Source: Afipia sp. (lineage in GTDB: Bacteria > Pseudomonadota > Alphaproteobacteria > Rhizobiales > Xanthobacteraceae). Taken from it: 17,009 nucleotides of DNA. The stretch spans positions 1-17,009 of the forward strand of contig JAGVII010000300.1 of the NCBI GenBank assembly GCA_020056155.1. The letters are read 5' to 3'. The position numbers were made by a program, and so were the translations under genes. Positions 7,522 to 17,009 of the stretch are shown here, in pieces. Positions within the stretch are counted from its first letter, which is position 1, and each line of letters starts with the position of its first letter. The notes under the pieces were generated by a model. It did no database searches and was not told the origin of the DNA. It saw only the letters and a list, made by a program, of their open reading frames with translations.

Positions 7522-7995
7522 TCAACGAAACCGCTTGCCATCCCATTGCATCTTATGGCGGCAAAACAACCCGTCTCGGCTGCAATTGACGTCGATCGAC
7601 GGCACACCTGAGTCGATCGACATATCGATCTCGAAGACGTTCCCTCGCCATACCTCGCGAAGCGCGCCTGCTCTGGAAATGAAAACACGATGAAGGCAGC
7701 CTTTCGGCGAGCATAGCGCTTGGCTATTGGAGCACCTGAACTGATCGAAGTGAATTGCGATGAACTCTTCGCCCCTCGGGCCTATAATGTATCGCAGATA
7801 TCCCGTTCGAACATCTATCGCGTCGTCCATGCAGAGACGCTGCGCCGCTTTGAACGCCTTGTGAATCGCTGGCGGCAGCTGTTGCAGGCGTTCATCTGAG
7901 AGCGGGGAGAATTTGCCCTGTGCCATTCCTGCCGCGCGCGCATTTGCTCCGGTTACGGTCAGACACACCATGAGTACGATGAATAAATGCAGCAT
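7522..7995 (-). CDS. secreted Cys-rich protein of unknown function
   Basis: 157 residues with a clear signal peptide (hydrophobic 3-15, likely cleavage after A-N-A or A-R-A-A near 19-22). The mature part holds six cysteines (55, 88, 95, 100, 138, 145), which could form three disulfides in the periplasm. It ends in C-R-H-K-M-Q-W-D-G-K-R-F-R. A perfect AGGAGG lies 5 nt before the ATG at 7995. A second ATG at 8000, in another frame, abuts the ribosome site and is not used. The gene follows the PilZ gene by 38 nt and precedes the MFS gene. I do not recognise a named family. Periplasmic stress or metal-related roles are possible from context only. Confidence 0.8.
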   Translation of the reverse strand: MLHLFIVLMVCLTVTGANARAAGMAQGKFSPLSDERLQQLPPAIHKAFKAAQRLCMDDAIDVRTGYLRYIIGPRGEEFIAIHFDQFRCSNSQALCSPKGCLHRVFISRAGALREVWRGNVFEIDMSIDSGVPSIDVNCSRDGLFCRHKMQWDGKRFR

Positions 7996-8033
7996 TGCAT
8001 CCTCCTACAGTCTAGCAGAATCGGCCCCCTAAG

Positions 8034-8279
8034 TCAGATCAGTTCGAACACCACGCCGAGCCTCTTTTCCGTCATCCAAATAACTCGACAAGCTCGCCGA
8101 AACTCGTCTGCGGCAATTACAAGAGTAAATTTCTTCGGAACTGCTGCTGGGCCCCTAATTTCCAGCAAGGCTCCAGTGGAACTGAGACTCCGGACTGTGC
8201 AGGAGATCGCCACATCTCCGAAAGAGATTATGCCGGCTCTAAAAACTTTCCTCCGTTCATGATATCCCAAGACCGACAC
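8034..8279 (-). CDS. single-domain PilZ-like protein
   Basis: 81 residues making up one PilZ beta-barrel. The c-di-GMP motif R-x3-R is present (Arg10, Arg14, in E-R-R-K-V-F-R). The second motif (D/N)xSxxG appears as S-L-S-S-T-G (31-36), with Ser where Asp/Asn is usual. The end L-G-V-V-F-E is typical of the last strand. The start is a GTG at 8279 without a clear Shine-Dalgarno. The preceding ferritin-like gene ends 9 nt upstream in the same frame, so PilZ is probably translated by reinitiation. PilZ proteins bind c-di-GMP or act as partner modules, and the altered motif makes ligand binding uncertain. A link to metal stress is not visible in the protein itself. Confidence 0.78.
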   Translation of the reverse strand: MSVLGYHERRKVFRAGIISFGDVAISCTVRSLSSTGALLEIRGPAAVPKKFTLVIAADEFRRACRVIWMTEKRLGVVFELI

Positions 8280-8288
8280 CGCGTTTGT

Positions 8289-8603
8289 CTAATCGACTTT
8301 CTTCTCCGCCTTCTCGCCTAGTTTGACGATGTCGCCCTTCGTGAACAGAATCCCTTGTAGCTCCGCACGCCAGTCCGGCTTTTTTCGGAGAAGAAATTCG
8401 AGGTTCATTCCGAAATGTTTGAACTCCTCCTTCTGCGCGTTTGCCATAATCGCCTTGGCGTTCTTGTCCTTTTCGACAGAGATTCTCTGTTCGTACCAAC
8501 TGATGGCTTCCGCCTCCTCGATCAGAGATGTGATCATCCGCGCGAAAGTACGAGTTTCCTGTGAAAGCTCTTCCGGCGGCTCGTGATACTGATCGAAACC
8601 CAT
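8289..8603 (-). CDS. encapsulated-ferritin-like (EncFtn-type) protein
   Basis: 104 residues, the size of the two-helix EncFtn family rather than the four-helix classical ferritins. The ferroxidase pattern is intact: Glu29-Glu30-x-Glu32, Trp36-Tyr37, then Glu60 and His63 (E-E-F-K-H). Compared with Rhodospirillum rubrum EncFtn (Glu32, Glu62, His65, Trp38) every site is shifted by exactly two. The L-F-T-K-G-D-I-V segment after it also fits the family. Such proteins form a decameric ring that oxidises Fe(II) at subunit interfaces and normally feed iron into an encapsulin shell. The C-terminus, ending K-A-E-K-K-V-D, shows no obvious encapsulin-targeting peptide, and no encapsulin gene is in the window. 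AAGGA lies about 7 nt before the ATG. It follows the Zn-type ATPase by 48 nt. Confidence 0.83.
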   Translation of the reverse strand: MGFDQYHEPPEELSQETRTFARMITSLIEEAEAISWYEQRISVEKDKNAKAIMANAQKEEFKHFGMNLEFLLRKKPDWRAELQGILFTKGDIVKLGEKAEKKVD

Positions 8604-8626
8604 CTGCTTTCCTTCCGTTGAAACAA

Positions 8627-8640
8627 AACTGCTTGCAGTT
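8627..8640 (-). terminator. weak hairpin with T-rich tail after the P1B-2 ATPase gene
   Basis: AACTGC-N2-GCAGTT (effectively a 5-bp stem with a 4-nt loop), followed on the minus strand by TTTTGTTT. It lies just after the stop of the ATPase gene and before the ferritin-like gene. The stem is short and AT-rich, so at most partial termination is expected. It may reduce expression of the downstream genes or be without effect. Confidence 0.25.
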
Positions 8641-8651
8641 CTTCCACATCA

Positions 8652-10868
8652 TTAAAGTTTGGGCGGCGCCAACAGGCGCAAGGCGTTTATGGTCACCAGA
8701 ACCGTAGCGCCAGTATCCGCGAGAATGGCCGGCCACAGACCCGTCAAACCGACGACCGTCGTCACGAGGAATACGACCTTCAAACCAAGTGCGACAGCAA
8801 TGTTCTGCTTGATGTTGATCATAGTGCGCTTTGACAGATCGACCATCGCCGCGACGTCTGCGACGCGACCGTGAAGCACAGCGGCGTCGGCGGTCTCGAG
8901 CGCGACGTCGGTGCCTCCGCCCATGGCGATGCCAACATCTGCGGCGGCCAGCGCGGGGGCATCGTTGATGCCGTCTCCAATTTTCGCAACTGACCAGCCC
9001 GCTTTCTGAAACTGAGCAACGATCCTCTGCTTGTCCTCAGGCAGCAATTCCGCCTGAACCTCGATTCCAAGACGCTCGCCGATTGCATTTGCCGTTCTGC
9101 GATTATCTCCAGTCAGCATGACCGTCTTGATGCCCATCTCGGTCAGTGCCTTCAGGCCTGCTCTTGCGTCCGGTCGGACCTCGTCGCGCATCGCGATTGC
9201 GCCAGCCACTTCATGCCCGACCAGAACGATGGAAACCGTCTTTCCCTCATGATTGAGCGCAGAAATCTGCGTCCTTTGCTCTGGTGTCATCGGAGCCCGT
9301 TCACCAGCGGCCTTCGGAGATCCGACGAACACCTCAACCCCCTCCACCTTAGCACGAACGCCTACTCCGCCCATCGCGTTGGCGTCGGACGTCGGCGGCA
9401 ACGATAGCTCCCGCTCGGTTGCTTTCGCTAGAATGGCTGTGGCGAGGGGGTGGCTCGAACCCAACTCGAGCGCGGCGGCAAACCGCAATACGTCCGTTTC
9501 GGTGCGTCCATAGCCGATGATGTCCGTGACCTGGGGCTTACCGGCGGTCAATGTCCCGGTCTTGTCAAAGCACGCGACGGTGATCTTGCCGATCTGCTCG
9601 AGTACGGCGCCGCCCTTCATCAAGAGCCCCCGCCTTGCCCCTGCGGATAAGCTTGCGGCAATGGCGGCCGGCGTCGAAATCACCAGCGCGCATGGGCAGC
9701 CAATCAGGAGGATGGCAAGCCCCTTATAAATCCAGTTACTCCAGACACCGCCGAACAGGAGTGGCGGGACGACGGCGATCAAGGCCGCAACAACCACCAC
9801 ACCGGGGGTGTAGTACCGGGAAAAGCGATCAATGAAGCGCTCTGTCGGAGCCTTCGATTCTTGAGCTTCCTCGACTAATCGGACGACACGCGCGATCGTA
9901 TTGTCGGAAGCTGCGGCCGTGACGCGCACACGCAGCAAGCCATCACCGTTGACGGTACCGGCAAATACGATTTCCCCAGGTCCCTTTCGGACCGGTGTGC
10001 TTTCGCCGGTCACCGGCGCTTCGTCGATCCCGCTTTCTCCAGAAAGGATGACGCCGTCGGCCGGGATGCGATCGCCGGGTCGGATTTGGATGATCGCTCC
10101 GACCGAAAGACTGTCCGCCTGCACCTCGCGAACCAACCCATTTTCTTCCAGCCGGGCCGTTTTCGGAACAAGCTTGGTCAAGTCCTGGATGCTGGCACGG
10201 GCGCGACTTGCGGCCACGCCTTCCAAGAGTTCGCCAATCAGGAACAGGAAGACAACAGTCGCGGCCTCTTCGGTTGCTCCAATGATCACCGCACCCACGG
10301 CGGCGACTGACATCAACATTTCGATCGAGAATGGCGTGCCAGCCCGCGCTGCAGATAGCGCGCGCTTCGCGATTGGAACGAGCCCGACCATCATGGCGAA
10401 AAGGAATGCCCAACGCTCTGTAGCAGGAAAGAATTTGCCCAGTAGAAAAGCCGAGGCCAAGGCCAAGCCGCACGCAATGGTGAGCATCCCCTTGCGGGTT
10501 CGCCACCAAGCCTGGTTGCTCGAACCGGCCCCATCAACGTGCGAATGGAGTTGGTCGTAAGAAGCCGGGAGCGTTCCATCATCCGTCTCATCACCAGCGG
10601 GCTTGGCTGCAAGCTCTTCCACGCGCGTGATTCGATAGCCCAAATCCGAGATCTGGTTTTGAATCTTTTCGTTTTCCGCTTTACCGTCATGACTAACTGT
10701 CACCGTGCCCCGAGGTACTGAGACCGTTACGTCGCCAACACCGGGCATCCGTTGCAGGGCGTTTTCGATCTTCGTGGCGCAAGAGGCACAGTCCATCCCC
10801 TCGACACCGAGGCGCAAACTGCGTGGGGTGCCGGCCATGGGCGGGCTTTTGGTTGTGTGGCTGATCAT
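8652..10868 (-). CDS. zntA: P1B-2 type Zn/Cd/Pb-exporting ATPase
   Basis: 738 residues, close to ZntA/CadA length. One N-terminal HMA domain carries G-M-D-C-A-S-C at 24-30. The core motifs are all present: TGES 287-290, CPC 391-393, DKTGT with phosphorylated Asp435, HP 473-474, and GDGIND 631-636. Lys697 in helix 7 (G-L-K-V-V-F) and Asp718 in helix 8 (L-A-D-T-G-A-T) have the same 21-residue spacing as Lys693 and Asp714 of E. coli ZntA, the marks of divalent Zn(II)/Cd(II)/Pb(II) pumps. It would push these ions from cytoplasm to periplasm, where CzcCBA can remove them. The start ATG overlaps the upstream stop as ATGA and is preceded by GAAGG. No dedicated MerR/ZntR-type regulator gene is seen nearby. 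Confidence 0.94.
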   Translation of the reverse strand: MISHTTKSPPMAGTPRSLRLGVEGMDCASCATKIENALQRMPGVGDVTVSVPRGTVTVSHDGKAENEKIQNQISDLGYRITRVEELAAKPAGDETDDGTLPASYDQLHSHVDGAGSSNQAWWRTRKGMLTIACGLALASAFLLGKFFPATERWAFLFAMMVGLVPIAKRALSAARAGTPFSIEMLMSVAAVGAVIIGATEEAATVVFLFLIGELLEGVAASRARASIQDLTKLVPKTARLEENGLVREVQADSLSVGAIIQIRPGDRIPADGVILSGESGIDEAPVTGESTPVRKGPGEIVFAGTVNGDGLLRVRVTAAASDNTIARVVRLVEEAQESKAPTERFIDRFSRYYTPGVVVVAALIAVVPPLLFGGVWSNWIYKGLAILLIGCPCALVISTPAAIAASLSAGARRGLLMKGGAVLEQIGKITVACFDKTGTLTAGKPQVTDIIGYGRTETDVLRFAAALELGSSHPLATAILAKATERELSLPPTSDANAMGGVGVRAKVEGVEVFVGSPKAAGERAPMTPEQRTQISALNHEGKTVSIVLVGHEVAGAIAMRDEVRPDARAGLKALTEMGIKTVMLTGDNRRTANAIGERLGIEVQAELLPEDKQRIVAQFQKAGWSVAKIGDGINDAPALAAADVGIAMGGGTDVALETADAAVLHGRVADVAAMVDLSKRTMINIKQNIAVALGLKVVFLVTTVVGLTGLWPAILADTGATVLVTINALRLLAPPKL

Positions 10869-11323
10869 GTTTTGCCTTCTTTGCGCAGCCTTTTATATAA
10901 CGCCGCGACGGCGTCGGAAAAATTGATCGCCGAGTTCTGAGCGCAGTGATCTTCGAGGAAATGCAACTGGTTTACGAGATCGAACGTGACCGGATTGAGG
11001 TCGAGTTGTTCATCGACACCGCTGGGTCTGCTCGACAGAATTCCACTCATGAAGCCTTGTGCCCAAGCCAGATAGTCGCGACGAAGGATAGGGTTGGATC
11101 TAATATCAATGCTGAAACGCTGACACGTCGTTGCGCCCAGCCCGACAATCTTGGCTTGGGAAGATTGCGCCTGAACTGCAGACCATGAACCAGCGGCTGT
11201 CAGGAAAAACATTCCCACGGTCCATGGGAAGCACAAACGAAAGACGCTTGGGAGAGCGGAGCATATGGTGCGATGCGCCGGATTCTCTGGGCCGATGGGA
11301 CGAAAGCCTGACCTTATCGCCAT
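10865..11323 (-). CDS. secreted protein of unknown function coupled to the P1B-2 ATPase
   Basis: 152 residues. A long N-terminal region is followed by a hydrophobic segment (32-49) and an A-V-Q-A cleavage site near residue 52. The mature part has two cysteines (67, 127) and a mostly helical look, with R-D-Y-L-A-W-A-Q-G-F-M-S-G-I and a closing A-V-A-A-L-Y-K-R-L. The ATG at 11323 has AGGA about 10 nt upstream. An internal ATG at 11212 would leave only a short signal sequence. Its stop overlaps the ATPase start (ATGA), and it starts 25 nt after the small periplasmic protein gene, so it belongs to the czc-zntA operon. Similar short secreted proteins are frequent in Bradyrhizobium-type genomes without assigned function. 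Confidence 0.78.
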   Translation of the reverse strand: MAIRSGFRPIGPENPAHRTICSALPSVFRLCFPWTVGMFFLTAAGSWSAVQAQSSQAKIVGLGATTCQRFSIDIRSNPILRRDYLAWAQGFMSGILSSRPSGVDEQLDLNPVTFDLVNQLHFLEDHCAQNSAINFSDAVAALYKRLRKEGKT

Positions 11324-11348
11324 GAACCGCTATCCTCGTTTAATCATC

Positions 11349-15285
<3,937 letters not shown>

Positions 15286-15296
<11 letters not shown>

Positions 15297-16236
15297 GCGA
15301 AGCCGATCCTTTCGCCATCTCTGCCTTGACGATAAAACTGTTCTGGGCGGCATAGACGTCGCCCTCCACAAGGCCGAATGCTATTTCGACGATTTCCGGG
15401 TCGCGCCCGCCGAGTTCGACATCGCGGACTTCAAACTTGTCGCCGTTGCGGACGAACACGACGGTTCGATTTTCCACTGTCTGCAGCGCGGACGATTTCA
15501 CCGCGACATTCACCTTCTTCGCCGACAACGACAGCCGACCAGTAATGAATAGGCCCGGACGCAGCCGTTGATCTAAATTTAGCACGATGGCTCTCGCGAT
15601 TGCGCTCTGGGTGTCGCTGCTTCCGATTGGAGCCAGATAGGCAATCTTCGTTTCGATCGGCGGACCACCGTCGGCCGGATCGACAAAAACCTGGTCGCCG
15701 ACGCTGACGCGGTTCAGATCGCGGCGGTAGACAGAAAGATCCACCCAGACGGTTGACAGATCCGCGATAACAAACGCCGGCTTTTGCTCGGAAACGTATT
15801 CGCCCAGTGTGGTCTGGCGATCGATCACCGTACCCGCGAGAGACGCCTTCAGTTCATAAGGCGTAAGGCTCTGGTTGCTCTCGACGATCGCAAGAACATC
15901 GCCCTTTTGGACGCGATCGCCGACCCGCTTGCGGGTTTCGCGCACGATTCCGGGAAATCTCGGCGTGACCTGCACCAGCGATTCCTGGTTTGGCTGGACA
16001 ACGCCGTTCAACAGCAGGCTATCGCGCAAGACGCCGGGTGATGCCTTGGCAAGTTCGATACCGGCTGCGGCCACTTTGGCGTCGCTCATTTCGACCCCTT
16101 CGGAATGTTCTTCCTTTTCCACCTTTTCCGTCGAGCCTGGTTTGGGAGTTGCCGGCGCCAGCAACCGATAGCCGCCATAAGCAAGCGTCCCGACAACTAG
16201 CAAAAACACCGAGTACCGAATTAGTCCTTTGATCAT
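15286..16236 (-). CDS. czcB: membrane fusion protein of the CzcCBA pump
   Basis: 316 residues. An N-terminal anchor helix (6-22) is followed by a charged linker with K-E-E-H-S-E-G-V (41-48). The barrel-sandwich (lipoyl) halves are at about 88-118 (V-T-P-R-F-P-G-I-V, then V-G-D-R-V-Q-K-G-D-V-L) and 128-160. They are joined by a short linker (E-S-N-Q-S-L-T-P-Y) with no long alpha-hairpin, as in CzcB-class proteins. The beta-barrel follows (V-W-V-D-L-S-V), and the C-terminus ends S-H-E-H. It bridges CzcA and CzcC in the periplasm and may present metal to the pump. It is shorter than many CzcB proteins, which carry extra N-terminal metal-binding sequence. Its ATG overlaps the czcC stop (ATGA). 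Confidence 0.92.
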
Positions 16237-17009
16237 CTTGAACTCTCGCGGGTTAGCGAAAACGGGTTACCGACGAGACCTTCGATCGTCGCGATGGCGA
16301 TATGGAAATTCTGCAAGGCCTCCTGCTCGCGAAGGAGCGCCTGCAAAACCGAGCCCCGGACGTCGAGCAGCTCGAGCAAGGTGAACCTGCCTTGCGTGTA
16401 GCCGCTCAGGATAGTCTCAGAAGCGCTGCGCGCCTTCGGGATGACCGAAGACCGCAGCAGCTTGAGTTCCGCAAGCGCTCCAGTCAGCGTGTCGTAGGCA
16501 CGGCCCGCGATGCTGATGAGGACGAGCTTGTTGATGGCGCGCTCGGCATTGGTCTTTGCCAACGACTCCTGGGCCGCGATGATGTTGCCGGTGTTTTGGT
16601 CGAAGATCGGCAACGGAATCGAGACGCCCAAGCGCACGGCGTTGTCGTTGGTGTCCTGATAATGCCGCCAACCCGCCGAAATGCGCGGGTCAGGGATCGC
16701 TTTTAGGCGCGCGATGAGCAGTTCGGCATTGCGCTGGGCAGTGACGGCAGTCCACCGCATGAGCTGGGGATTGGCTTCGATGGCGTTGACGACCGCCTGA
16801 AAAGAAGGTGGCTGGCCAATATTCGCAAGCCGCCCGACCGCGGTTCCGAAACGCGGACTGCTGTCGCCCATCAGGATGGCCAGATCCCGCCGCGCTGTCG
16901 CCAATAGCGTTTTCGACCGCTCGCGTTCGACTCGAAACAGATCGGCCGCGACCTGGGCCCGCAGGGTCTCGGCTGGCGACGAAGCGCCCTCCTGGACGCG
17001 TTTTTGAAG
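16233..17009 (-). CDS. czcC: outer-membrane factor of the CzcCBA pump, C-terminal part
   Basis: 258 codons are visible; the frame is open to the right edge without a start, so the N-terminus (signal or lipobox and first half) lies outside the window. The visible sequence has the OEP/TolC-family second repeat: G-A-S-S-P-A-E-T-L-R-A-Q-V-A at the edge, A-R-R-D-L-A-I-L-M-G-D, the conserved-style P-L-P-I-F-D-Q-N-T-G-N-I turn, and Y-T-Q-G-R-F-T-L-L-E-L-L-D-V-R near the end. These match the periplasmic helical barrel of CzcC-like channels. A TTG at 16904 opens a shorter frame, but clear family sequence continues upstream of it, so it is not the start. The stop overlaps the czcB start by 4 nt. The operon promoter and any czc regulator must lie beyond the right edge. 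Confidence 0.9.
   Translation of the reverse strand, partial: LQKRVQEGASSPAETLRAQVAADLFRVERERSKTLLATARRDLAILMGDSSPRFGTAVGRLANIGQPPSFQAVVNAIEANPQLMRWTAVTAQRNAELLIARLKAIPDPRISAGWRHYQDTNDNAVRLGVSIPLPIFDQNTGNIIAAQESLAKTNAERAINKLVLISIAGRAYDTLTGALAELKLLRSSVIPKARSASETILSGYTQGRFTLLELLDVRGSVLQALLREQEALQNFHIAIATIEGLVGNPFSLTRESSR

Noticed and set aside
16233..16904. Short czcC frame starting with TTG at 16904
   Set aside because: Family-like sequence continues upstream in frame to the window edge, so this is an internal codon of a partial gene.

Overview
The window looks like a heavy-metal resistance island from an alphaproteobacterium. The high GC content, the Tat- and lipoprotein-rich periplasmic set and the protein style point to the Bradyrhizobium/Nitrobacter/Rhodopseudomonas/Afipia group. 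That placement is inferred from the sequence alone. No tRNA, rRNA, CRISPR array or intact insertion sequence was seen.

Left part (1-5308) is a copper module built around a divergent control region (2787-2839). To the left runs csoR (a Cu(I)-type repressor), then a His-rich secreted protein, a small lipoprotein, a TolC-family outer-membrane lipoprotein, and the Tat signal of a gene cut by the window edge, probably a multicopper oxidase. To the right runs copA, a P1B-1 copper ATPase whose N-terminus carries Cys/His-rich, YHS and heavy-metal-binding segments instead of HMA domains. A perfect inverted repeat (TATACC-N7-GGTATA) lies between them, overlapping the csoR promoter, whose -10 box suggests a leaderless csoR message.

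Middle (5309-6047) is gene-poor. It holds one possible 47-residue ORF with a Shine-Dalgarno sequence and a 5'-truncated nucleoside phosphorylase remnant that begins where the MFS gene ends.

Right part (6038-17009) is one long minus-strand array. In transcription order it reads czcC (partial), czcB, a PII-like signalling protein, czcA, a small periplasmic protein, a secreted hypothetical protein, a P1B-2 Zn/Cd/Pb ATPase, an encapsulated-ferritin-like protein, a PilZ protein, a Cys-rich secreted protein, an MFS transporter with a His-rich tail, and the phosphorylase remnant. From czcC to the ATPase the genes mostly overlap by 4-11 bases, so they are very probably one translationally coupled operon.

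Taken together, CopA and the copper periplasmic proteins would handle Cu(I). CzcCBA plus the P1B-2 ATPase would move Zn/Cd/Co from cytoplasm to periplasm to outside. The least routine components are the PII-like gene inside the czc operon, the ferritin-like gene without an encapsulin, and several small secreted proteins of unknown role.
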